Shown here piece by piece: positions 18,019 to 25,607 of a stretch of 26,397 nt of DNA. Position 1 is the first letter of the stretch. Every line of letters begins with the position of its first letter. This DNA is from Akkermansiaceae bacterium UBA4145 (lineage in GTDB: Bacteria > Verrucomicrobiota > Verrucomicrobiia > Verrucomicrobiales > Akkermansiaceae), in contig DFWB01000049.1 in NCBI GenBank assembly GCA_002380675.1, positions 2,971 to 29,367 on the forward strand. The letters are read 5' to 3'. Made by a program: the position numbers and the translations under genes. The notes below the pieces were generated by a model. That model was not told the DNA's origin, ran no database searches, and saw nothing but the letters and a program-made list of their open reading frames with translations.

Positions 18019-18795
18019 ATGGCCTATCCGGGCATTCAGCTCTTCGACCTCAAAGGGCGCACTGCCCTCGTCACCGGTGGATCCAAGGGACTGGGCAAAG
18101 CTATTGCGGATGGCTTTGCCTCCGCTGGCGCCTCAATCGTGCTGGTGAGTCGACACGGCGACGAGGCGGCGAGTGCTGCCGCCGAGATCGCCGCAGACCA
18201 CGGGGTCCATACTCTGGGGATCGAGGCCGACATCACTGATCAGGAGCAGATCGCGTCGATGGTCGCCTCGACCACAAAGTCCTTTGGTGGCCTCGACATT
18301 CTTGTCAATAGCGCGGGGATCAACACTAGAGGGGCGATCGACGACATTACCCTCGAGCAATTCGAGGAGCTCATGCAAATCAATGTGACCGGGACCTGGC
18401 TGTGCTGCAAAGCGGTCATTCCCTTGATGAGGACCACCGGCTGGGGGCGAATCATTAACCTTTCGAGTGCCATCGGGCTGGTGGGGGTTCCCCAGCGAAC
18501 ACCCTATGCCTCGAGTAAAGGCGCTGTCACTCAGCTCACCCGCAGCCTTGCCCTTGAGCTGGCTGGCTCTGGCATCCTTGTCAACGCGATCTGCCCCGGG
18601 CCGTTCCTCACCGAAATGAACGCACCCCTCGCGGAATCGGAAGAAGCAAAGCGTTTTATCGTAGACCGTACGGCTCTTCGAAGATGGGGCAACCTTCCCG
18701 AGATTCAGGGTGCTGCCCTCTATCTCGCCAGCGAAGCTGCCAGCTATACCACCGGGAGCATGCTCAGTGTAGATGGGGGATGGACGGCCCAGTAA
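18019..18795 (+). CDS. SDR-family NAD(P)-dependent oxidoreductase (gluconate 5-dehydrogenase-like)
   Basis: 258 residues, a classical short-chain dehydrogenase. The nucleotide-binding motif TGGSKGLG spans residues 19-26; the NNAG motif appears as NSAG; the catalytic residues are Ser150 (NLSSAIG), Tyr163 and Lys167 (YASSK); and PGPFLTEMN follows the active site. The C-terminus ASYTTGSMLSVDGGW is typical. There is no signal peptide, so it is cytoplasmic. Overall it resembles gluconate 5-dehydrogenase / 2-deoxy-D-gluconate 3-dehydrogenase members, which interconvert keto- and hydroxy-sugar acids; specificity cannot be fixed from sequence. It starts 63 bases after metY on the same strand and may share its transcript, but a sugar role fits the flanking periplasmic and transport genes better than sulfur metabolism. 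Confidence 0.9.
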   Translation: MAYPGIQLFDLKGRTALVTGGSKGLGKAIADGFASAGASIVLVSRHGDEAASAAAEIAADHGVHTLGIEADITDQEQIASMVASTTKSFGGLDILVNSAGINTRGAIDDITLEQFEELMQINVTGTWLCCKAVIPLMRTTGWGRIINLSSAIGLVGVPQRTPYASSKGAVTQLTRSLALELAGSGILVNAICPGPFLTEMNAPLAESEEAKRFIVDRTALRRWGNLPEIQGAALYLASEAASYTTGSMLSVDGGWTAQ

Positions 18796-18862
18796 GTCCT
18801 GCGGGGGGAGCCCATCATTCCAAGCTGCGACGACATCTCACTATTCCCGACTCGACAAGACC

Positions 18863-18876
18863 GGCCTGAAAAGGCC
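18863..18876 (+). promoter_or_regulatory. Small hairpin with GAAA loop before the DUF1592 gene
   Basis: GGCCT-GAAA-AGGCC forms a perfect 5-bp stem with a GNRA-type tetraloop, followed by TATTTAAAG and, 19 bases on, the ATG at 18896. It could be a weak terminator for the SDR gene or a leader hairpin; the absence of a true T-run makes termination uncertain. Confidence 0.3.
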
Positions 18877-18895
18877 TATTTAAAGCTGCTCTGTC

Positions 18896-21517
18896 ATGAG
18901 GTTACCCATCTCCTTAGCATTTCTGCTGGGCACCATCGGGCCGGCATTGTGCGCTCCCTTTGATTACCACAGTGTGCGTGGACGTGAAGCGAAGGGCCCT
19001 GTTGATGGGATCCTTGAAGGTGAGCTTCTCCCCAAACACGGAACAGCCCGGACACAGGGAATGAGGAATTTTGGCGAAGGGTGGCGCGGAGATGCCCACC
19101 TCCTGTGGGATGGAGAGCCCGGACAGGAGATGATAACCGAATTCCGTATCGAGGAAGCGGGAATCTACGAGGTCTCGGCCCAGATGACCCTCGCGCCCGA
19201 CTACGGCATCTTCTCAGTGATCCTTGACGGCAAGGTCCTCCGGCGTGGAATGGACCTCTTCAGCCCAAAGGTCTCTGTTGCCCCGGTTATCCAACTCGGA
19301 AAGCTCCCGCTCACTCGTGGAGAACACAAACTGGCCTTTAAGCTGACTGGCGCAAATCCCAACGCCTCTACCTTCCAAAAATCCAGATATCTTCTTGGGC
19401 TCGACTTCCTCAAGGTGATCAATCTCGCCCCACCGGAACCGCCGGCGGCTGAGACCACGAAACCTCAGGAGGTCCCCGCGCCAAAACTCACCGTCACCCT
19501 CGAAGAAGTACAGCCCATTCTGGCAACTTACTGCTACGGCTGTCATGGCGAAAAAGGGAAGGTGAAAGGCAAGACCAACTTGAAGGAATTAGCATCACCT
19601 CAGGACTTTCTCAGCCGTATCGATCTTGTTGGTAAAGCCGCGGAAGCCACCACCTTTCAGGAAATGCCTCCCGCGGATGCCAAGCAACCAACGGAGGAGG
19701 AGCGGCGTAAGATCGCGACACTTTTCAACGGCTACCTTGAACAGCACCTCCGGGACTCGGGCCGCCTCAAGCCCGTGGTCATGAGACGCCTCAACCGCTA
19801 TGAATATAACAATGCGGCAAAAGACCTCCTTGAGCTCAAGGGAGACCTGTATCCATTACCTGAGAAGGTCATCCGTAGCCGCGGCTATTTCAACCCCGCC
19901 TCTGGTCGCTTCCCAGAAACCATCCAGGTTGCGAACCGAGCCCTCGGTAAAAACCAGATCGAGCAGCATATTCTCACCGGGGTAAGCCCCTTCGCCATCG
20001 ATCTGCAGGCTGAGCACGGATTCAACAATCAGGGAGACCAGCTCAGTGTGTCCCCCATTCTACTGGAGAGCTTCCTCAAGCTTGGGCGTTCCATCGTCAA
20101 CGCCCGCGAATTCGACGGCTACTCTGCTCTGACCGATTCCTTCTTCCGCGCCCCCGATGAAAAGGACCATACGCTCTGGCCCCTCATTATCGAGGAGCGC
20201 CTGCGACCCTTCCTCGAGAGGGCTTTCCGCTCCGCAATCAACGATGCTACCCTGAAACGCTATGTGAGTTTCGTGATGCGAGAGGTCTCTCGGCACGGCA
20301 ACTATTCTCAGGCCATGAAAAGCGTGACCGCTGCGGTTCTCGCCTCCCCTCGGTTCCTTTATCTGACCGAAACCAAGAGGGATGCCTCCGCAGAGGAGCC
20401 CCTGAGCTCCTATGAGCTGGCTACCCGGCTTTCCTTCTTTCTCTGGAGTACTCTCCCCGATGAAGAGCTGATCGCGAGCGCACGGAACGGGGACTTGAGC
20501 CAGCCAGACGTCTATGCAGCTCATGTGAGGAGGATGCTGGAGAGCCCCAAGAGTAAGGCCCTCGCCGAAAACTTTGCGCGTCAGTGGCTGCGCCTTGACC
20601 AGCTCATTACTGCAGTTCCGGATTTTGACCGGTTCCAGATCTACTACTCCCGCATCGGATGCGAACAATGGAAATTCGGACTGCAGACCATGGTCGAACC
20701 GCTCCTTCTTTTTGAAAGCATCATGGTGGAAGACCGCTCCATCATGCTTCTGGTGGATTCAAACTACTCCTACCGTTCAGATGAGATGGCCTCGTGGTAC
20801 AAAGACGCCATCCCCTTCCGCAACAAGGGCAATCGTAACCGATTCAATACCGGATCACAACGCTTCAGCCGCCGTAACTTGGAAAGCCGCAGGGAAGGAG
20901 GGGTGATTACTTCGGCCGCCGCCCTGACCATGACCTCCGAGCCTCTCCGAACCAGTCCGATTAGGCGCGGGGCATGGGTCGCCACCGTGATTCTCAACAA
21001 ACCTCCCCCGCCCCCTCCCGATGTCATTCCGGAAATTGAACAGGATGATGCTGCTATTGAAGCTAAAGGCCAGACCCTCCGGCAGCGGCTTGTCGCTCAC
21101 CAGGAAAATGAAAGCTGCGTCTCCTGCCACCAGAAGATTGATCCCCTCGGATTTGCTCTGGAGAACTACGATGCCATCGGGCGCTGGCGTGATACCTACC
21201 GGTCCGGACTCCCGATTGATGCCAGTGGAACGCTCTACGGGAAAGCCCGGTTTCAGGACGTAATCGGGCTCAAGGACGTTCTTCTTGGAAACCCGGAGTG
21301 GTTCATCAGGGGCTTCAGCGAACACCTTCTGGCTTATGCTCTCGGTCGCGAGATCGATATCTCCGACAAACCTGCTCTAGATACAATCGTTCGCAAGGCC
21401 ATGGCTAAAAAGGGTCAGTTTTCCACCATTGTTTCTGAGATCGCCACGAGTTACCCTTTCATGCACAAGACAAACCAACTAGCTCCTTCTTCCGGAAAAA
21501 CTCCAAAAAAGCCATGA
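18896..21517 (+). CDS. Exported planctomycete-type cytochrome c protein with DUF1587-1595-1592-1588-1585
   Basis: 873 residues with a Sec signal peptide (MRLPISLAFLLGTIGPALCA). Residues about 22-180 form a beta-sandwich resembling a carbohydrate-binding module (FRIEEAGIYEVSAQM, LDGKVLRRGMDL). Then PSCyt1-type heme domain with CYGCH (C213, C216, H217); DUF1587 (about 296-360, RRLNRYEYNNAAKDLL); DUF1595 (about 433-495); DUF1592 (about 503-625, YELATRLSFFLWSTLPDEEL); DUF1588 (about 657-765), which carries a second heme motif CVSCH (C741, C744, H745); and DUF1585 (about 771-850). This is the standard domain order of the family, which is abundant in PVC bacteria and functionally unassigned. Two c-type hemes are predicted in the periplasm. 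The gene overlaps the following DUF1552 gene by ATGA, its usual partner. Confidence 0.92.
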   Translation: MRLPISLAFLLGTIGPALCAPFDYHSVRGREAKGPVDGILEGELLPKHGTARTQGMRNFGEGWRGDAHLLWDGEPGQEMITEFRIEEAGIYEVSAQMTLAPDYGIFSVILDGKVLRRGMDLFSPKVSVAPVIQLGKLPLTRGEHKLAFKLTGANPNASTFQKSRYLLGLDFLKVINLAPPEPPAAETTKPQEVPAPKLTVTLEEVQPILATYCYGCHGEKGKVKGKTNLKELASPQDFLSRIDLVGKAAEATTFQEMPPADAKQPTEEERRKIATLFNGYLEQHLRDSGRLKPVVMRRLNRYEYNNAAKDLLELKGDLYPLPEKVIRSRGYFNPASGRFPETIQVANRALGKNQIEQHILTGVSPFAIDLQAEHGFNNQGDQLSVSPILLESFLKLGRSIVNAREFDGYSALTDSFFRAPDEKDHTLWPLIIEERLRPFLERAFRSAINDATLKRYVSFVMREVSRHGNYSQAMKSVTAAVLASPRFLYLTETKRDASAEEPLSSYELATRLSFFLWSTLPDEELIASARNGDLSQPDVYAAHVRRMLESPKSKALAENFARQWLRLDQLITAVPDFDRFQIYYSRIGCEQWKFGLQTMVEPLLLFESIMVEDRSIMLLVDSNYSYRSDEMASWYKDAIPFRNKGNRNRFNTGSQRFSRRNLESRREGGVITSAAALTMTSEPLRTSPIRRGAWVATVILNKPPPPPPDVIPEIEQDDAAIEAKGQTLRQRLVAHQENESCVSCHQKIDPLGFALENYDAIGRWRDTYRSGLPIDASGTLYGKARFQDVIGLKDVLLGNPEWFIRGFSEHLLAYALGREIDISDKPALDTIVRKAMAKKGQFSTIVSEIATSYPFMHKTNQLAPSSGKTPKKP

Positions 21518-22815
21518 TCCTAAAGCGACCCTCCCTCTCTCGCCGGGCCGTTCTCCGTGGCGCCGGGGCAACACTAGCACTGCCCTTGCTGGAGATCATG
21601 GAAACCCGCAGTCTGGCAAAAGGAACCTCGACGGCACGGCCGCCAGTCCGAGCTGGTTTCTTCTACATCCCCAACGGAGTCGTGCAGAGGGCCTGGCATC
21701 CGGTGGACGAGGGAGAAAACTTCACCCTGTCGCCAAGCTTGCAGCCTCTTGCACCCGTGCAGGAGCACATCTCCCTGTTTACCAAACTTGATCGAGTGAA
21801 AGTGGCAGGCACGGATGGTCATGCTCAGGCTGGAGCGTGTTGGCTCAGCAGTGCGGCTCCTGATCAACTCTCTCCCGCCGGCTATCCGCTTAAGAAGACA
21901 ATTGATCAGATCATGGCCGAGGAGGCAGGCAAGCATACCGCCTTTCGCTCGCTCGAGCTGAGCTGTAACCCTTACGAGGACAATCGTGAGTCCGTGTATT
22001 TCGACAATATTTCATGGTATGGTCACGGTCATGTCGCTCGCTCCCTGCGAGATCCTCAGGCCGTATTTAACCGGCTCTTCGCCGTTAAGGAGCATCAGGA
22101 GCATGGAAGCGTCCTCGACCTCGTGATGGATGACGCCAAATCCCTTGACCGCGGCCTTGGGTCGATCGATCGGGGAAAGCTCGACGAGTATATGGAATCC
22201 ATCAGGACCGTGGAGCGGCAGATTGAGCGCGTGACCAAGCGTCAATCAGAGATCGACAAGCTCAGGATCGCGCCTCCCTCGAAGCCGTGGCAGGCAATGA
22301 CCCGGGACGAGTTCATTCAGGTCATGGGCGACTTGATGATTCTCGCCTTTCGCACCGATCTCACCCGTGTCTGCTCGATCATGAGCAGCCCGGAACGCTG
22401 GGGCTCGCCTCTCACGGTTCAGGGGCTTTTCGACAAACCGGTGGACCACCATGGGATGACCCACGGACAGGGTCACGATCACGTCCGCACCAAGCTCGAA
22501 GCTCTCGACCATTTCCACGTTCAGCAATTTTCCACCCTTGTGGCTAAGATGGCTGAGGTTAAGGAGGGGGAAGGAACCCTCCTCGACAATTCCATGTTCC
22601 TTCTTGGCTCGGGAATCAGCGATGGATCCCTCCACGTCTACACCGACCTTCCCACCATTGTCGCGGGACACGGAGGCGGCGCAATCGCGGCGAATCGCCA
22701 CATCAAGTCCGCTCAGGGCACTCCCATTGCCAATCTCTGGCTTTCTATGGCGCAAATCATGGGCGTAAAGGTCTCTAGTATCGGTGACTGTACCGGGGCG
22801 CTCAGAATGTCTTGA
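21514..22815 (+). CDS. Tat-exported DUF1552 protein
   Basis: 433 residues. SLSRRAVLRGAG at residues 7-18 is a twin-arginine export motif followed by a hydrophobic core. The body matches DUF1552: RAGFFYIPNGVVQRAWHP, LSPAGYPLKKTIDQIMAEEAG, SLELSCNPYED, a His-rich stretch (HHGMTHGQGHDH from about residue 312) that could bind metal, and GSGISDGSLHVYTDLPTIVAGHGGG near the end. The family is usually encoded directly after DUF1592-set cytochrome proteins and has no established activity. It starts inside the stop of the upstream gene (ATGA, 21514-21517). The arrangement mirrors that of the DUF1553/DUF1501 pair earlier in the window. Confidence 0.92.
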   Translation: MILKRPSLSRRAVLRGAGATLALPLLEIMETRSLAKGTSTARPPVRAGFFYIPNGVVQRAWHPVDEGENFTLSPSLQPLAPVQEHISLFTKLDRVKVAGTDGHAQAGACWLSSAAPDQLSPAGYPLKKTIDQIMAEEAGKHTAFRSLELSCNPYEDNRESVYFDNISWYGHGHVARSLRDPQAVFNRLFAVKEHQEHGSVLDLVMDDAKSLDRGLGSIDRGKLDEYMESIRTVERQIERVTKRQSEIDKLRIAPPSKPWQAMTRDEFIQVMGDLMILAFRTDLTRVCSIMSSPERWGSPLTVQGLFDKPVDHHGMTHGQGHDHVRTKLEALDHFHVQQFSTLVAKMAEVKEGEGTLLDNSMFLLGSGISDGSLHVYTDLPTIVAGHGGGAIAANRHIKSAQGTPIANLWLSMAQIMGVKVSSIGDCTGALRMS

Positions 22816-22849
22816 GGCTCCCAATTTACCCTGCATCCCATGGCCTCCT

Positions 22850-22902
22850 GCGTTGGCTTTTGACAGGGGTTGTGCGCCTTTGAAAATCCTGCGTGCCAAC
22901 GC
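22850..22902. promoter_or_regulatory. Perfect 8-bp inverted repeat flanking a promoter-like site
   Basis: Arms GCGTTGGC (22850-22857) and GCCAACGC (22895-22902) are exact reverse complements, centres 45 bp apart. They bracket the promoter-like sequence at 22860-22887 upstream of the transporter genes. They could be paired operator half-sites or the stem of a long hairpin. Confidence 0.4.
22860..22887 (+). promoter_or_regulatory. Putative sigma-70-type promoter for the transporter genes
   Basis: A perfect -35 hexamer TTGACA (22860-22865), a 16-base spacer and a poor -10 match GAAAAT (22882-22887, four of six). It lies 49 bases before the permease ATG at 22936. The -10 is weak, so the call rests on the -35 and position. 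Confidence 0.35.
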
Positions 22903-22935
22903 CCTGCATCTGTGGTGCCATCCCGTGCTGGAATC

Positions 22936-24312
22936 ATGAAGCTCAAGATCAAGTTTGGCGACTACGGGATGATTCTTGTCCTGATGGTTCTCATTCTCCT
23001 CTTCAGCCTGCTTACCGTTAAGGAGGTGGCCCCCTCCGGTAAAAGTAGCGCTCGGGAGGTCGCCGAACGCATCATGAAGGAAGTTCCGGCCGACAAGGCT
23101 GTGGTAGTCTACGGAAAGGACAAAACCGACTTTGAGACTTTCGCAAGATCCCTGGCCCACCTGCTCAAAAAGGAGGGCCGTGATGACGTGCGGCTTGCCA
23201 TTGGCGCGCCCCGCAACCTAAGGGTAAGACTCAACGAGCTCCGCGATGAGGGCCGTCCTCTCGGAGCAATCGCCACCGCGGGACCTGCTGGGATGGAGGT
23301 CATCCAAGCGGTGCCTGAAAAATATCCGGAGTTCCAAAAGTTCCCGGTCCTGACTCCACGACCTCGCAAGAAGTCTACTTTCTTCACCCTCGACAACTTC
23401 AAGAATGTCACCCAGCGCGTGGTGGTTATTGCCATCGTCGCAATAGGAATGACAATGGTGATCATCACCGCCGGAATCGATCTCTCGGTCGGCAGCCTGG
23501 TGGGTCTCTCCGCCATGGTGGGCGCCTGGTTCATCAAGGAGCGGGTCATCGCGGCCGGCGGAGACCCCACCGCCGCGGGAGACTTCACGGTCTACTCCGG
23601 CTTTGCCGTTGCGATCCTCTGCGCGGGGTTGATCGGTCTTTTCTCAGGAGCTCTCGTTGCCTACTGCAAGGTGGCCCCCTTCATCGTCACTCTGGGAGTC
23701 ATGATGATCGCCCGGGGCATGGCCGAGCAGGCCAACGGCGGTTTTACGGTCTCTGACACCCAGCTTCCCGCCGCCTTCCGAGAACTCAATCACGGAACGC
23801 TGATCGGGATTCCCAACACGGTGGCGCTTCTCGTTCTCTTCTATCTTGCCGCTCATATCTTCATGTCGAAGACCAAGTATGGCCGCTACATCTACGCGGT
23901 CGGGGGAAATATGGAGGCGGCCCGCCTGAGCGGAGTACCAGTGGCGGGCATTATTCTCCTCGTTTATACCGTCTGCGGCCTCCTCGCCGGCCTCGGAGGT
24001 TGTCTGGAGGCCTCCCGGGTCAATGCTGCTACCACCGTGATGGGAACCGGTCTTGAATTGGAAGTCATCGCGGCTGTAGTAGTGGGAGGCACAAGCCTCT
24101 TCGGAGGTAGTGGCCGGGTCTTCGGCACTCTCATCGGAGCCTTTATAATCGGGGTGATGCGAAGCGGAATGAACCAGCTCAACTTCAAGGATCCCGTCCA
24201 AGACATGGTCCTCGGGGCCATCATCATTATCGCCGTCCTTCTGGACCGGGCTCGACAGGTTGGATTCTGGGAGCGCGTTCTCAGGCGGGGAAGCACGAAG
24301 CCCACTTCCTAA
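22936..24312 (+). CDS. RbsC-like sugar ABC transporter permease with inserted soluble domain
   Basis: 458 residues from ATG 22936 (MKLKIKFGDYGM...); the in-frame TTG at 22870 is rejected because it would put a Cys/Pro-rich tail before the first membrane helix. Residues about 10-28 are TM1. Then comes a charged soluble stretch (about 30-145) reading as alternating helix and strand (KAVVVYGK, DVRLAIGAP, LGAIATAG), absent from ordinary RbsC proteins of about 320 residues. From about 148 the RbsC/BPD_transp_2 family is clear: FFTLDNFKNV, GIDLSVGS, KVAPFIVTLGVMMIARG, the GGNMEAARLSGV cytoplasmic loop, and VVVGGTSLFGGSGRVFGTLIGA. It forms the inner-membrane channel of a ribose/xylose/inositol-type importer. 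The binding protein follows; the ATPase gene is not in the window. Confidence 0.92.
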   Translation: MKLKIKFGDYGMILVLMVLILLFSLLTVKEVAPSGKSSAREVAERIMKEVPADKAVVVYGKDKTDFETFARSLAHLLKKEGRDDVRLAIGAPRNLRVRLNELRDEGRPLGAIATAGPAGMEVIQAVPEKYPEFQKFPVLTPRPRKKSTFFTLDNFKNVTQRVVVIAIVAIGMTMVIITAGIDLSVGSLVGLSAMVGAWFIKERVIAAGGDPTAAGDFTVYSGFAVAILCAGLIGLFSGALVAYCKVAPFIVTLGVMMIARGMAEQANGGFTVSDTQLPAAFRELNHGTLIGIPNTVALLVLFYLAAHIFMSKTKYGRYIYAVGGNMEAARLSGVPVAGIILLVYTVCGLLAGLGGCLEASRVNAATTVMGTGLELEVIAAVVVGGTSLFGGSGRVFGTLIGAFIIGVMRSGMNQLNFKDPVQDMVLGAIIIIAVLLDRARQVGFWERVLRRGSTKPTS

Positions 24313-24499
24313 CCTGCCAAAATACTCAGGAATGCGGGAGCTGCTGATCGGAGCGCAAGACTCCTCGTAACATCGTCATAATCCTAATTGATTCCGTATT
24401 ATCACGACTTCCCGTTCATTCTCTCCTCACGAAGTTCGATTTTAGATTCACAGACGGGGCTCCCGGATTCAATCTCCCTGAAGTCGCATTCCAGAATTC
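24313..24499 (+). other. Spacer before the binding-protein gene, with AT-rich patch
   Basis: 187 bases without a gene. An AT-rich patch around 24368-24402 contains two -10-like hexamers, CATAAT (24377-24382) and TATTAT (24397-24402), neither with a convincing -35. This could be a separate promoter for the abundant binding protein, but support is thin. No Shine-Dalgarno sequence precedes the ATG at 24500. Confidence 0.3.
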
Positions 24500-25540
24500 A
24501 TGAAAAGAAACCGCTTTCTCCCAGTCGTTGTCTCCGTTCTCACCCTGAGCCTAATCTCCTGTGGCGACAAGAATTCCAGTGCTGGCTCCGACGGAGAGAC
24601 TGACACTGCGTTTACTGGCAGTGAGTTCCAAGGCGCTGGAGAGTTTATCCCATGTGAGCACTACTTCTTTGCCGACGCGGAAAAAGACCCTGATCGGGAA
24701 TCTTTTGCTGGCGCGAGCAGTGACGAGGCCACGAAACCAGAAGAGAGCAAAGGGACGGTCGGGATGACCTGCATGAACCTCAACAATCCCTTTTTCCAAC
24801 TCATCGCCCAGGAAATGGAAAAAGCAGCCAGTGCCGCTGGATACACCTTGAAAGCTATGGACGGCAAGGGAGATGCAGCCCTGCAGAATACCCAGATCGA
24901 TGAATTCATTACTCAGAAGTGTGACGCGATCTTCCTGAATCCCGCCGATTCCAAGGCCACCGGATCAGGGGTTCGGGCCGCCCATGCCGCAGGTATCCCG
25001 GTCTTCACTTTCGATATCCAGATGGAAGATCCCGAAGTCCAGAAACTGGTGACCTACCATGTTGGCAGCGACAACTACCAGGGCGGCCGCCTTGCCGGGG
25101 AGTCCATGATGAAAGCTACCGGGGGCATCGGCAAAATCGGTATCATCAACCTGCCCGAGGCCAACTCCTGCAAAAAGCGGGTGGATGGGTTCAAGGACTA
25201 TCTCATGGAGAACAACAGCAAGCTTGAGATCGTCACAGAGTTAAACGGTAAAGGGGACCGGGTGAAGGGCGCCGAAGTCGCTGCCGACATGCTCGCAGCC
25301 CATGGCGATCTCGTTGGGATCTTCGGCATTAACGACCCCTGCGCACTCGGGGCCTGGGCCTCAGTCAAAGAGGCTGGAAAACTGGAGCAAATCACCATCA
25401 TTGGGTTCGATGGCTCCCCGGACGGAAAAATCGGCGTCTTCGAGAAGAAGCTCTACGACACCCCCATGCAGTTCCCCGGGCAAATGGCCACCAAGACCGT
25501 AGAGGCCTTTCTCAGGTATGTCGCCGGTGACGAGTTATAG
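24500..25540 (+). CDS. RbsB-like sugar-binding lipoprotein of an ABC importer
   Basis: 346 residues. The signal peptide ends in the lipobox LISC with Cys21, so the protein should be lipid-anchored. Residues 22-85 form an unusual acidic, low-complexity segment before the fold begins at TVGMTCMNLNNPFFQ. Peripla_BP_4 / RbsB family features follow: LKAMDGKGDAALQNTQIDEFI, CDAIFLNPADSKA, AAGIPVFTFDI, HVGSDNYQGGRLAGE, GIINLPEANSCKKRVDGFKDYL and IFGINDPCALGA, with IIGFDGSPDG. It would capture a monosaccharide, or a polyol, and hand it to the permease encoded upstream. It stops at AFLRYVAGDEL, whereas relatives usually continue for about 15 more residues. No ATPase gene follows directly. Confidence 0.9.
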   Translation: MKRNRFLPVVVSVLTLSLISCGDKNSSAGSDGETDTAFTGSEFQGAGEFIPCEHYFFADAEKDPDRESFAGASSDEATKPEESKGTVGMTCMNLNNPFFQLIAQEMEKAASAAGYTLKAMDGKGDAALQNTQIDEFITQKCDAIFLNPADSKATGSGVRAAHAAGIPVFTFDIQMEDPEVQKLVTYHVGSDNYQGGRLAGESMMKATGGIGKIGIINLPEANSCKKRVDGFKDYLMENNSKLEIVTELNGKGDRVKGAEVAADMLAAHGDLVGIFGINDPCALGAWASVKEAGKLEQITIIGFDGSPDGKIGVFEKKLYDTPMQFPGQMATKTVEAFLRYVAGDEL

Positions 25541-25597
25541 AATCTTCAGCGACAAGCAGGAGAGGCCTCGGAGAAGACAAGGACGCTCTCCTGTGAT

Positions 25598-25602
25598 GAG
25601 GT
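25598..25602 (+). promoter_or_regulatory. Shine-Dalgarno site of the M14-type hydrolase gene
   Basis: GAGGT lies five bases before the ATG at 25608. It is the only clear Shine-Dalgarno sequence at an internal gene start in this window and supports the chosen start. Confidence 0.55.
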
Positions 25603-25607
25603 AAACT

